Numbered from the stretch's first letter, positions 12,660 through 23,689 are shown. The stretch is DNA of 64,000 bases from Stereum hirsutum FP-91666 SS1 (GCF_000264905.1 NW_006763132.1:472237-536236); one strand, 5' to 3'. Notes: a model not told the origin generated them from the letters alone. A program made the numbers and translations.

Positions 12660-13140
12660 TTGACACTCCCACGCTCACCATCCATGCAAGAAATCTATCA
12701 ATTGTATATCACAAGCCATATCACGTATGTACGCATCTGTATACACGAAGCATCCAGGCATATCATGTATACACGTATGTATGTGTATGAGCGATCGTCA
12801 ACGAATCAAATCAATCAAATCGAAAAACCAGGAAAAAAGTAGCGCATCAAGCACAGAGTCCATGGTGGGATAGGGTCGTTCGTTATCATAAGAAGTCGTT
12901 TCATATGGGGAGCACTGTGACAAGCAGGGGCGGATACAAGAAGCAAGGCTCGAATGCTGGGGGAGGTGGGGGGAGAATGGAAGGAAGGGGCAAGGAGCAA
13001 GGAGTACGGAAACAGGAAGCAAGGAGCAAGGAGCAGAACAGAGCAAAGTCACGTCGGAACTCAAAGAGGTATCGCAAGTGTAGTAATAATCAATTGATGA
13101 GAGGTGAAGAAGAAATATGAAGGTGAGGTGGTGGCGGTCG
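12660..13140. repeat. Dispersed direct repeat, copy 1
   Basis: From 12721 to about 13095 this is almost identical to 19284-19658 with a constant offset of 6,563 bases and no indels. I counted only a handful of substitutions, such as CCAGGAAA versus CCAAGAAA. Homology fades on the left from about 12660 and ends on the right near 13140. The block contains a purine-rich AAGCAAGGAGCAAGGAG stretch. An 88-codon minus-strand open frame is kept in both copies, but there is no sign of a protein family. Confidence 0.85.
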
Positions 13141-13878
13141 ATGAAATGACAATAGATCAGTAGCTGTGAGATGTTGTGAACATGGAGGAAACTGTCGAGA
13201 GGCGTAGTATGGAAAAGTACCGGCAGACGGCGATATCGTCGTGCTAGCACAGAGCGAGAGGCCTTTCCACCGGTACTTGTTGGGAAGAGAGATGGGGATG
13301 GACACGAACAATTGAGCATGACGACGAGATTTACATCCGAAGGTTGAGTACTGCCAAGTGATGGCATGCAGAGATTTCAGGCATAATGAGTGCTGGTGGT
13401 ACTGCTTGAGATGGCACCTAGCAGAGTTGGTCAGTGTATGATGCGGAAAATATCACAGGAGGCGAAGTATCAATGCTGCTGTATAGGGCATATGTGGAAG
13501 GATCGGGACTTCGACTCTGGCATCCATTCTGATCTCAGAACGGACACCAAAGGTATTGTAGCTGAAGCCCCGACTCTTTCATATATTTCTCTACAAGCAA
13601 ACATGACATCTGCCACGAGAACAGGACAGGTCACAGAGATAATAGACGACGCACCACGGCCTCCTTTGTATGACGTCTCCGATTCACCGGTGACGGGGTC
13701 GAGAATGGGGCTACATATTTACGAAGGCTACTGAATCAGACAGCCGCTGATCAGAGAGAGTGAGACGCAGCGCTCGTAGCAGAGGCTCGTGTTGAGGAGG
13801 GAAGGAGGTCGAGGTTGAAGTCGACGAAGCGAACACGACGCGTCGACAACAACCGCCCGGCCGTAACCGGTGCTGGAA
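13141..13878. other. Intergenic, no recognised gene
   Basis: A 114-residue plus-strand frame (13390-13734) shows no motif. An interval after the repeat has a short stretch resembling the sequence flanking copy 2 (CGGCGATAT near 13227), suggesting that the homology is interrupted by an insertion here or a deletion there. Confidence 0.3.
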
Positions 13879-14091
13879 ATATGGTGAATTTTCGTCCCAG
13901 GGTGAATTGAGAACGGAGGTAAATTCACCTTTGTCGAAGGTGAAGTAAGAGTGTCTAATATCACTCTGTTTTTTACCCTGGCCATATTCACCATATCGGA
14001 CAGTTGAAAGGTGAAAATGCCGGGGTGGAAGGTGAACTTCACCCCGGGCCGGTCTCACAGTGGTATGGTCGAAAGCTTCTTCACCCTGGGA
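13879..14091. repeat. Cluster of inverted GGTGAA/TTCACC hexamers; MITE-like candidate
   Basis: Within about 215 bases, GGTGAA and TTCACC occur repeatedly in both orientations. The outer arms TCCCAGGGTGAA (13895-13906) and TTCACCCTGGGA (14080-14091) are perfect 12-base inverted repeats. ATATGGTGAA (13879-13888) pairs with TTCACCATAT (13987-13996). TTCACCTTTGTCGAAGGTGAA near 13925 forms a hairpin with an 8-base stem, and GGTGAACTTCACC near 14031 is almost palindromic. There is no coding sequence or clear target-site duplication, so a MITE is only one reading. Confidence 0.6.
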
Positions 14092-14612
14092 GGGAAGGCT
14101 TTGGCAACAGCGGCAGAGAAGTCGGGCCGGCATACCTAGCACGGTATGTCCCCCGTGGCTCGCCGGGCGATTCAGAACTATGCACCGCGATTATTTTCGA
14201 ACGACAAGAGCAGAGAAGGTAAGTGTCCGAGATCACTGTGTGCATCTCGTGTAGTGAACGCCATACGAAGGAGCCCAATTAACTGACCTGCTTTCAGAGG
14301 AAGAGAGGTATCTAATCATTTGAATTGCTGATTGATAGCGACGAAGCTATGGAAGGTGTTGTGTCACGTGTGCGTTTGAGGACGAAGGAAACCTAGATTC
14401 AGGGTAGTAAGTGGTTAGGCCTTTAGGGTTCACCACGATTCTCGTTGACTGGACATATAAATGCTCTCCCCCCTCGAACCAGTCTCCCTTCTACTATTCC
14501 GACTGACCCAGAAGTGCAAATATTACAGTAGTGCAAATCTTTGACTTTACTGGTTCGATATCGATTACTCTACTATTGACGGTGTAGAGAGTCGGAAGCG
14601 CACGACTAAGTA
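14092..14612. other. Intergenic with an orphan TATA-like box
   Basis: A plus-strand ATATAAATG lies at about 14456-14464, followed by a CT-rich stretch, like a fungal core promoter. No gene is recognisable downstream before the LTR at 14887. The LTR insertion may have separated a promoter from its gene, but this is inference. Confidence 0.3.
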
Positions 14613-14846
14613 CTAGGCTACATCACGGTACGGCCATACACGCATGAAATCATCCCTATCCTTACCGGGCGGCATACTTTCCATGAACTCTTTCTTGCAC
14701 TCCTCATTCCGTGCCACTGCATCATCATATTCCTCGACAGGGACCCAGCCGTCCTCTAGAACACCTATGCGATCCTGCATCAATTCTTCGCATTGTAGAT
14801 CGATGGCATTCGTTGCATCAGGAAAAAAATAGAAGTGTAAGCACGA
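14613..14846 (-). pseudogene. Coding-like remnant, 77-codon open frame without a start
   Basis: Read on the minus strand this stays open from 14846 to a stop at 14613. It has protein-like composition: TNAIDLQCEELMQDRIGVL, then a DGWVPVEEYDDAVARNEEC segment and KKEFMESMPPGKDRDDF near the end. The frame has no Met start and is closed upstream by a stop at 14847-14849, just next to a TGTAG that could be a splice acceptor. It looks like the last exon of a gene whose upstream part is missing, possibly cut off by the neighbouring LTR. Family unknown. Confidence 0.35.
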
Positions 14847-14886
14847 CTACATACCCTACTTATGGTGCTTAGGCCCATACACAACC

Positions 14887-16086
14887 TGTCATGACCGCTG
14901 TCTATGACACGCCTTTTTTCCCATATTTAATTCATTTTCCCTCTATTATCTCTACCATATTACTCTCGCCACCACCTACAAACCTTCAAGTGGGTCCCAT
15001 GACACGCTCACATTTTCCCCGGCATTTATCCTATTTTATTTCGTCCTCTCAATCCCGTCGAACCCGCACAGAGCGTCCGTGAGATCTACCCGGCAACTCC
15101 CGCCCTCGCGCGTCGCGTCCAAATTCTTAAGTCTCAGACCGCGCGAAATGTCTCCTGTGACATTTCCCCTATCAACACACGAGGGAATGAGTACCCGCAT
15201 GGACCAATACATGCCAAGGAGACCATTGTAATTTTCGGAGAGTTTCTACGATTTTATCTGAGCCACGCAAGCCATCCGATTGCACTACGGAAGCCGGCAC
15301 CGAGCTACCGGTTCCTGTAGAACAGTTCGAACTCCGACGCGCGACATTTCCACACACCTTCGGGCGAAGCTACAAGTCGCTACACTGGGACGTTCGACTC
15401 CAAATAAAATCCTAGGCTGTACTATCAATCGCTGGCTTTCTATCTATCCAAAAATCTCAGCGATTGAACCACTCCTCAATTTACGACAAGACGTTCTCCA
15501 CCCAACTCAAGCCAGGGCCATCAGATAAGACTCCAGCTCGTGTTGCACGATCGGTAGTCGCTCAAACACCGACGATTCGTTATGGAGGGTTAGCTATTGG
15601 CTTGAAGTGGTCGTCGACGTTGTGTCTCGGTTTTATCTGTGCCTGAGAGGTCAAGGATAATTGTTTAAGTTCGTGTCTCTGTACCCATTGTCCTCTACAT
15701 CTATTCTTCCTGTCCATTAGCTCGTTCCTTGTGTCTCGTTTTCTCGATTCGTTTTGGCTACCTCTCTTTGCATGCTACGAGTACGATACACGCGTCTCTC
15801 AGTGTTTCTTGAAGTGCTCATCCTTAGTGTACATTTCATTTGTCTTCTCCTTTGACCTACCCTTCCAATATTCGACTTTACATTTCGTTCTACTTACTAA
15901 ACTAGTGGTATTGGAACTGTATAAATACTGGGCTGTCCCATCATGTATTTCTCCAGTTTTCTGGATCGTCTATTCCTGGGCCTTTCAATATACTCATTAT
16001 TTCTCTTCCCCTTTTTCGATCCTCTCCCTCTTCGTTTCGTCTTGAGCCGTGGGGTAGCCTTACACCCGTATCGCCCGGTCGTGACA
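14887..16086. mobile_element. Solo LTR of an LTR retrotransposon
   Basis: The element begins TGTCATGACC and ends GGTCGTGACA, imperfect inverted termini of the TG...CA type (9 of 10 positions match). It is flanked on both sides by the five-base direct repeat CAACC (14882-14886 and 16087-16091), the hallmark of integrase-mediated insertion. The length is exactly 1,200 bases. Inside are a TATAAATAC box near 15919 and T/C-rich tracts, as expected of an LTR promoter, but no gag, protease, reverse transcriptase or integrase frames. This is therefore a solo LTR left by LTR-LTR recombination. The superfamily (Ty3 or Ty1) cannot be decided without the internal region. Short open frames within it are not genes. 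Confidence 0.8.
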
Positions 16087-16091
16087 CAACC

Positions 16092-17466
16092 CCCCCTCGG
16101 GTTAGGCTCCTTAGGGAGACAGCCGGATACGGTAGGCCTACTTAGCGACCGGCCAGCCTACCATATTCCTAAGCAACTCTGTTTAGGCTTGGGGTTGCAC
16201 GTCTGTTACCCCTATCATAGAGATAAGTAGAGATCAGCATTCTCCAGTACTCAATGTGCTGCCAGTTACATCATCCCAAAATTAGTTGGATTCTTCCAGT
16301 AGGATTCCTCCTTCTTGATGCTGGAGATTCAGTAGATGATTCGGAAAAAGTGGTTCTCATTGTAATTGAAGGGTACAAAGTGATGGAATAAAACTACCAA
16401 TGCAAGCCTGTATCTATGACCTTGCCTAGACTACTGCTTCGTGCAATCCTTCGTGCTCCCACACAAGCCAGACACAACCACTAGAGCATGACCTGAAATG
16501 AATGTATGAGGGAAAGGTGATGGTCAATATGGTAAGAACACAGACCCAAAAATCGCTGGGCCATGGCTCTCTCTTTGAGAGGTGGCAGTACTTCGCACAC
16601 ACAGGAAGCGATAGGAATTCCTCGAGATGACTGCTCAGTGCTCACCTTAGACATTCTCTCTCACTATGCAGGCGGCTGCGATGATACACATAGAGGTGAA
16701 AATGTAAGTACACACAAGACAAGAGAAATGCCTATCGTCATACAAACAACATATGTTGCTTAGCGTGGCGGAAATGAGCCAGTAAATGCTGAGAAGGGGA
16801 CACACCTGTACAGTCGAAGCCTTTCTCGTGCTTTCATCCTCGAGATTTATCAGCGTTGACGGAGGTAAGAACGGCACTTGCGCATCGTGAAGAGTAAGTG
16901 AAGAGCAGATGATGGAGGTTGAGAACGAAAGAGTCTGAAAGGACCCAGCTGACGAAATGAAGGCTTTATATAGAGATGTGTAATTGTGTGGCGGTGGCTC
17001 ACCGAATATTCGGGAACATTCAGGTTTCATGACGTCATAAGTCAGCGTTTGCCACACTGAACTCAGAACACGCAAACGACTGCTAACGGTCAAATTGATG
17101 CATGTCTCGTCGTTTGGGGAGTGTATAAACATAGTATAGGACTGCTCACTTGATTCTGTAGAGTAAACCATCTTCAGATGCTGTCTAGAAACAGCTCACT
17201 GCTCGTCACCCTGCCGGGTCGACTCTGGCAAGCTTAAAGCTATGCCACACCAATGTCTTTGCTCCGAGGCGGGCCGAATATGAGTGGCTATGATATGAGA
17301 GCCTAGGGTAGATCCGGAGTATATAAAATAAGGAGCCAACCGGATGGCTAAGCAGGCTATGCAGGTTGGCAGGATCAATATGCAGTCCTAAGTAGCAAGC
17401 AGGATTGATAAGTGGTTCTAAGCAGCGATACTTAGGGCTGCCCAGAGCTGCGGCACGCTACCTAGG
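16092..17466. other. Intergenic, with a minus-strand TATA box and no recognised product
   Basis: On the minus strand CTCTATATAAAGCC (about 16967-16980) is a good TATA box. A CT-rich leader and an ATG near 16895 follow, but the frame ends after 11 codons. A second ATG near 16840 gives about 25 codons. Intron-like signals follow (GTGTGT..., ...ATCGCAG). A tiny spliced gene or a non-coding RNA is possible, and I cannot support a product. 16092-16215 and 17200-17460 are rich in CCTAGG and TAAGTAG motifs that may be old repeat debris. Confidence 0.3.
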
Positions 17467-19055
17467 CTAAGTAGCCCGCTCTAACGCTAAGCAATAAATT
17501 CGGTTTTCCTGATGTGGGGCACGTCGGTCTGAAGTGTCCAATCGAGTTTTCGGCGACCGAAAGGGAAACACATGCTGCAGACGCTGCTGAGTGGCAAGCG
17601 TCCGAGGATGTGCGGTAAGGGACTCGCGCAGAGGCACAAATCCCCCGGACCAAATGCGACCGGCAAATTGGACCGGTGGTATGATGAGGTCCCTTGTGTC
17701 GAAAGAGAGCGCACGGTGATAGTCTGGACTTCGTGAGGCGCAGGTCGCCGCGTACAGTTCATGACGATTCGCCAGCTCGCTATCAAGGTCGGACGCGTCC
17801 TGTTATTCAAAGTTATTGTGTGGCGAGATATATTTCTGGCCGTCAGGACGTACCAGAGGGGTGTAGTAACGAATGAAGCGAGGGGTGCGAGCCTGTAGGT
17901 AGAGAGGCCGCAAGGAGGTATGCTGCCAATCTATGACAGCTGTGATCGTGACCTTTCCGTTGGCCAGGTCCTCCGGTGAGATGAATATGTTGGCAAAATG
18001 TACATCGGTGTGCCACAGAGTTGCACGCGACATGTCACGGGTGGGAGGATGGAGGTAGGGAAGTATGGATTCATACCGAGAGAGTAGGGAGAGGTGTGAC
18101 GGCGGGTGCTGGACGTTCACAGGTGGCTCGAAAGGGCCCGGGTTTGGATTGGGAATCGCATATTTTTCGATCCAAGCACGCTCGCGAAGGGATTCGGCCT
18201 TCAGACTTGATAGCGCATCTCCCCCTGTGATAGACGTTCAGTGTCGGTCATTTTACGAAAGCGACGGACTTACAGGGTCCGCGATCAAGATTCATGTCCC
18301 GCCTCTCTTCCTCCCAGAATGACATAGAGACGCTAGGTCCTATCACAAAGCGATCTCGCTCAGTGCCGTCCACAAGTATATTCCGGGAGAGCGTCTGATC
18401 GATGTCACCGCGGTAGAAGACGCTACCATAACCCCCTGAGATGGGAGTCAGCATACGTGCCTCGATGTCTACCCATTCTCTGACGACAGCGTCCTTCGTG
18501 CTCGAGGACATGTTGTCCCAAACCTTGCCGAGTTCGATTCCATCCGCCTTTTCCATCACAATGTACTCTGCCTGGACCGGTGTGGTCGACGCGTCTGCAC
18601 ACCATGCGAGGACACGAGGGACAGGTATTCCAAGCTGGGAGCGAACAAAATCGATGGTAGCAACCTCGCTCGCGGTGACGAGACGACCGGGCCCAGCGAC
18701 GACCGTCGGAATGCGTGCGATCACCTCGAGACCATTGTCAAGCTTGCAATGGAAGACTTTGTTGTGCGCCCCCTCTGCTAACTTTTCCATCTCGAGAACG
18801 ATCTTTCCCCCCCCCTGCGCGCGCCACCACCTCTTTCAAGGCATCTACGTTGAAGCGACGATAACGAAGAGAAAGTTGGTGTTTTTCATTGTGAATCCAC
18901 CGACCAGATGTATACGAGAAGAAACGGTCGGCATTCACGTCTTCTGTTTGCATCACGTTGACAGGGCGTGCGTGTTCCTCCTTCGTAGAACTGCGAGTCC
19001 GGAAGAATCGTCGCGTGCAGAGGGTTAGATGGGGGAGATATCTCGAGCGCATCAT
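17467..19055 (-). CDS. AIM9-like phosphotransferase (PKL/APH family) with a frameshift at a G9 tract
   Basis: The N-terminus MMRSRYLPHLTLC with several Arg and no acid resembles a mitochondrial presequence. Then come FFSYTSGRWIHNEK and RRFNVDALKEVV, typical of AIM9 proteins. Next are KLAEGAHNKVFHCKLDNG and VIARIP (nucleotide-binding lobe), ASEVATIDFVRS, AEYIVMEKADGIELG, DRGPWGDALSS, the catalytic-loop-like LWHTDVHFANIFI and DWQHTS (the metal-binding Asp). The C-terminus is VQFAGRIWSGGFVPLRESL. A 57-base GTACGT...AACAG intron near 17810-17866 removes an apparent stop. Exons 1 and 2 overlap at a run of nine C (18807-18815) where the frame is off by one; eight would give a continuous protein. 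This is either a sequencing error or a real frameshift making the gene non-functional. Yeast Aim9 is mitochondrial. The phosphorylated substrate is unknown. Confidence 0.75.
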
Positions 19056-19225
19056 AATGCAGGTGGTCGTGGGGTATAGTAGACAAATACCTGTAAGGTC
19101 GAGAGGCGAGAGATGGTCCACCGCAAGAGAAACCGGAGCAGCCGTAGAGCGGAACGGGTTGGTTTCGTCGATCTTTTAGGAGTGGGTTTCCGACTGACTG
19201 ACCGGACACAACTCAGACATCCATT

Positions 19226-19700
19226 GACACTTCCACTCTAAGTCTCACCATCCATGCAAGAAACCGATCGATATCAATGTATATCACGTATGTACGCATC
19301 TGTATACACGAAGCATCCAGGCATATCATGTATACACGTATGTATGTGTATGAGCGATCGTCAACGAATCAAATCAATCAAATCGAAAAACCAAGAAAAA
19401 AGTAGCGCATCAAGCACAGAGTCCATGGTGGGATAGGGTCGTTCGTTATCATAAGAAGTCGTTTCATATGGGGAGCACTGTGACAAGCAGGGGCGGATAC
19501 AAGAAGCAAGGCTCGAATGCTGGGGGAGGTGGGGGGAGAATGGAAGGAAGGGGCAAGGAGCAAGGAGTACGGAAACAGGAAGCAAGGAGCAAGGAGCAGA
19601 GCAGAGCAAAGTCACGTCGGAACTCAAAGAGGTATCGCAAGTGTAGTAATAATCAATTGAGAGGAGAAGAAGAAGTATGAAGGTGAGGTGGTGGCGGTCG
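19226..19700. repeat. Dispersed direct repeat, copy 2
   Basis: Same sequence and orientation as 12660-13140, near-identical from 19284 to about 19658. It is preceded at 19196 by a short ACTGACCGGACACAAC match to the 131-base tandem unit, so the ancestral block included part of that array. It lies downstream of the membrane-protein gene. Copies 1 and 2 bracket the hexamer cluster, the solo LTR and the AIM9-like gene. Confidence 0.85.
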
Positions 19701-20018
19701 GACGGCGATATGAAGCAAGGTGATATCTAAACGACAACAGTGGGTATGGTATGTGTGGAACCCAAAGAAGGAGGAAAGAAGGCGTGAGCGTAAGTCGAGA
19801 TCTGAGGCAACCAAAAGTCCGGGAGAGAACGAAGGGTAAGAAAGAGAGAACGAGACAATGAAGAGCAAGAGAGGGAACGAAGTCCAAGAGAGGGCGGGAG
19901 AGAGAGAGCCGGGGCACCAGTGCACGGGAAAGACATCTAACAAGAACGCGTTAAATAGCCAAAACATTCTGGTCTGGTTTCGTTTTGATTTTCGAGACCA
20001 GCGCACCCCCTCTCAGTC

Positions 20019-23000
20019 CTACGTATGACTCCCCGCACTCTGATCCCCATCCCCATCCCCGCCCATCCCCATACCCTCCCTCAACGCCCTCAAATGGCTC
20101 GGACTCCCCCAACTCCCTCCCAACGACGAATTCGCGTCCCCATACCCATTCCCACCACCCCCACCAATGCCATAATCAAATCCAAGCCCTCCCGTCCACG
20201 GAACACTCGGCAACCTCATCACCTGTCCCGTAACCGGATCCACAACGACACTCGTATGCGTCGTTATACTCGACGTGCCCGTGCCCGCCGTCTGCCCCGT
20301 CCCCGTCGAAGTCACCGTCCCATTCTGCACCTGTTGCATGTGCGATGGTATGACTGACTGTGTTGGCGGTGGTGGTGATCGTGATCGCGGGGGCCCAAAC
20401 GGATTCGTCGACACCGGCCGAGGTGGTCCACCACGCACAAGACTCGCATTCGGGCTCACACTATTAGTATTACTGCTGCCCGAGCTCGGACTCGAAGGTC
20501 TCGGACTCGGAATCATTGGCACCATACTCGACCTCCCCACCGCCGAAATCGGTGGCGATATCTCATTATGATACGTCCTCCACCTCCTCCCGTCCTCCGA
20601 GACGAGCGACGGCGAATGGTTCAAGGGATGCGGATAGGTGAGCGAATGACCGCTTGATCCCGTCTGGGCACTCAATCCGGTCTGACCGCTTGATCCTGTC
20701 TGGCCTCTTGAGTGGCCTGTACCGGTGCCGCCGGAGCTAGTCTGGAGATGCGAAGAGGGCGACGAGCCAGAGGAGCGGAATGGTGAGTGTCGATTGAGGT
20801 GTAGCTGGGGGCTGGAACGCATGGAATGTAAAGAGGCGTGTTCGGACTGGGTGATATCTCGTGGATGGATGACCGTCGGCGACTACAGCGCACCAGGGGG
20901 GAGGGGGAGGGGGAAGAGGATGAGAAAAGCAAAAGGAGCAGAAAAATCAGTTCCCTGTTTCCAATGTTCAACTGTAAGGAGGAGAATGACTTACAACCCC
21001 AAACGTCGCCCTCCTCCCCTGCTGACCATCCACCGCCATCCTCGAAAGCGTCCTCCATCCCTCCCCGGCCGCAGGCGGCGCCTCCTCCAACACGTCAATC
21101 CCTGCTCCACCACCGACGCCAACACCACCAATAACGATATCGGGGCTCTCCCTACTCGACCCTCCACTATTCTCCGCCCCCGAAGACGCCGCGTCTTTCC
21201 ACACCTGCGGAACAGGTAAACCCGGCGGCGGCAACGAAGTGGGACGACCTGGACCGGAAGTAGAGGTGGAACGACCGGCCGCAGTTGCAGAGTAGGAGGC
21301 ATGGCCAGCAGCAGACGTGGAATGGCCAGCCGCAGAAGAGGATGCAGAAGTGAAAGGCGGTTCAGGTCGCGGAGCGGGCATATCGAGAATATCAGTGCCA
21401 GGCGGGAACTCCGTCGTCGGCGTGACGTAGACCGTAGGCGGGCGTTGGCCTTGCCCAGTACCAGCACCAGCACCAGCACCAGGAGTAGGATAAGGATCAT
21501 AAGCCGGCGGATCCCCCTCCGGTCGCTGCTGATCCCTCGTCGAGAGCTGCGTAGCCTGCGTCCCCCTCGACCCAACACTCGAAACCACCACCGGCGCAGG
21601 ACTAATCGGTGTATTCGGCGCAGGCGTATAATAAGGCGTCCCCGGCCTCGAATACGCGTCGTGGAAGACTGTATTACCCGTCGAGGAACCGCTCCGTCCT
21701 CCCATGGAAGGTTTCGAGCCCGCGGATGTTTGCGTGTTCTGAGTGTTGGCTGGGACGGGTGGTACCGAAGTAGAGGGTGTGTTGGAATCAGGTCTTGAGG
21801 ACGCGGAATGATATACCGTCGATCCACCCCCTCCATTACCGCTCCCACCGCTCTTATTCCCGCTGCTGACGGTGGAAATCGGTCGCGAGCCCTCTCCTAA
21901 TCTGTACCCCATCTCCGCTCTTAACAACCCACCAGCCCTCCCACTCCCACCGTCACTGCCACTCCCACTCTCCAGCAAAGCCCTCCCGCTCTCCAAATCC
22001 CGATCCGCGAGGCCCCGACCCGCAAACGACGTAGGTCTCGTATTATGATTATTAGCGATACCCACAAACGACGTCGGACGCGTAGGTGATCGCGGCGTGC
22101 GTGGTCTCGAGGAGCTGCCGCCATTACCATGTGGCGGCGACGGACTCCGATTCAACCAACTCAACCTCTTCGATAATCCCGCCAGTCCAACCACACGTCC
22201 CCACGCACTTGGTCCCGCTCCAGTTTCCGGTGACGAGTTATCCCTATCATCGATGGGTGACAGGGCGCGGGGTTGCGTGTTCTCCAGCCTTTCGAGTCGG
22301 ACACGTCGCGCGGTATGTACCGTCGCGCCTTCGGGCTCATTCCCAGGTGTGACGGACCGTTCGGAGCGGCCAGAGCGTAGAGAGGTAGCGGACGACTTTG
22401 GGCGTGCGAGACCTAGGGGTCCGAGATTATCGGGGTCGAGGGTGCGTGGGGGTAAGAGGGGGGAGTCGGCTTGGGGTTCATGGTCGTGGGAGGAGGAGTC
22501 GGAGTCGTACATACGGATGAGGACGTCGGGGGGGATTATGTGCCGGGAGGGGTTGGTGCTGTTGCTGTTGCTGTTGCTGTTTCCATTACTGTTTCCGTTA
22601 CTGTTGTTCGAGCCGGGCGCGGCATTGTGGAGACTCGCGTAGCCGGATTCGTTCGACGATTTCCGATCGCGCGCGGCAGTGAGTAGAGCAGCAGTAGCAG
22701 CTGCACCACCACCGCCAACGAGCCTAGCCGTCGTATCCCTCTCTCTCATCCCATCTCTCGCTTCCGCACTCCGTCTAAGGAACGAATCCCTCTCCCCCCC
22801 ACTCTCCCTCGGCACGCCCTCTCCCGGCGATCCCGGCACCCTTCCTTCTCCTTCCTCTCTCATCACTCCTTCTGCTGCCATAGATTCCGGACGAGGTCTC
22901 TCAACGACTTGCCACATCCAGAGGGGATCATCGGTGCGGAGGGAGGAGGCGAGTGCGCGGCGCCGGCGGAGACGGCAGAGGAGGACGAGGAGGAAGAGGA

Positions 23001-23689
23001 GGATTATGGAGGCGAGGATGGAGCCGATTATGGCGCCGATGAGGATGGCGTTGTGGTGTGTGGAGGAGGAGGAGGTTTGGGCGGTGGGGGTTGTGGATGG
23101 GGAGGAGGATGAGGAGGTGGTGGTGGTGGTGGTGGAGGTGGGTGAGAGCGAAGAGGAGGAGGAGGAGGATGAGGATGGTGCGGAGGTGGTGGTGGTGGTA
23201 GAGGAGGTAGAGGTTGGGGAAGAGGTTGGAGAAGAGTTGGAAGAAGAAGATGTGGGTATCGCAGAGGTAGAAGGTATCGCAGATGTCGTGGGCGTGACCG
23301 TAGCGGACGCGGTGGGCAACGTTGACGCCGGAGACGTAGAGCCGCCGTATATCCATCCCGTTCCGAGCGGTATCTGGAGAGCACCGAGAGGTCAGTATGC
23401 GTGCTTCAGCAGTAGACAGGAATGCATCGTCATGACAGCCTGGGCACACGATGAACCTTCTCCAGCACTTCGCAGGACATCGAACGCACGATGCCCCCAA
23501 GGCAAGACATGTCGCAGCCCCAGACGAACCAGCCAGTGAATCAAACAGAGCACTCACCGAAGGCCCGTAATATGTCAAGGGTAGCTGAAGAGTGGTGAAC
23601 GAAGTCGCAGTCGGTTCACCGTTCGAGTCCGTGAGAACGGAGGAGACGAGGGTCATCCATGGCGGCAGTTCTTGTGATTCTTGTGCCAT
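20019..23689 (-). CDS. Single-pass membrane protein with Ser/Thr-rich ectodomain and long disordered cytoplasmic tail
   Basis: Three exons. Exon 1 (from 23689) gives a short N-terminal segment with TLVSSVLTDSNGEPT and LQLPLTYYGPS. A GTGAGT...CTCCAG intron joins it to exon 2, where IPLGTGWIYGG leads into about 90 residues of nearly pure Ser/Thr/Pro. One membrane helix follows, AILIGAIIGSILASIILLFL, then CRLRRRR as a stop-transfer signal. The remainder, some 800 residues, is Gly/Ser/Pro/Asn-rich. A GTAAGT...CTGTAG intron (about 20990-20880) leads to the last exon, which ends SAGSHT. The architecture (short extracellular stub, O-glycosylation-ready stalk, one helix, basic anchor, long tail) resembles fungal cell-wall stress sensors of the Mid2/WSC type. 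I see no WSC cysteine domain and no clear signal peptide, so the function is not assigned. The ectodomain codons form long imperfect trinucleotide repeats. Confidence 0.75.

Noticed and set aside
12798..13367. Minus-strand open frames in both large repeat copies (88 shared codons)
   Set aside because: Conservation is explained by the near-identity of the DNA. Composition is Ser/Pro/Cys-rich, from a purine-rich low-complexity tract, and there is no motif.
16092..16140. TTAGG/CCTAA words as telomeric repeats
   Set aside because: They are scattered, not tandem, and lie far inside the window beside an LTR.
17810..17866. In-frame stop in the AIM9-like gene as a second lesion
   Set aside because: A well-formed intron (GTACGT...AACAG, 57 bases) removes the stop and joins YYTPL to DASDLDSEL in frame.
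22679..23689. Plus- and alternate-frame open frames opposite the membrane-protein gene (Glu/Val-, His/Pro- and Arg-rich)
   Set aside because: They are mirror images of Ser/Thr and Arg codon repeats in the real minus-strand gene.
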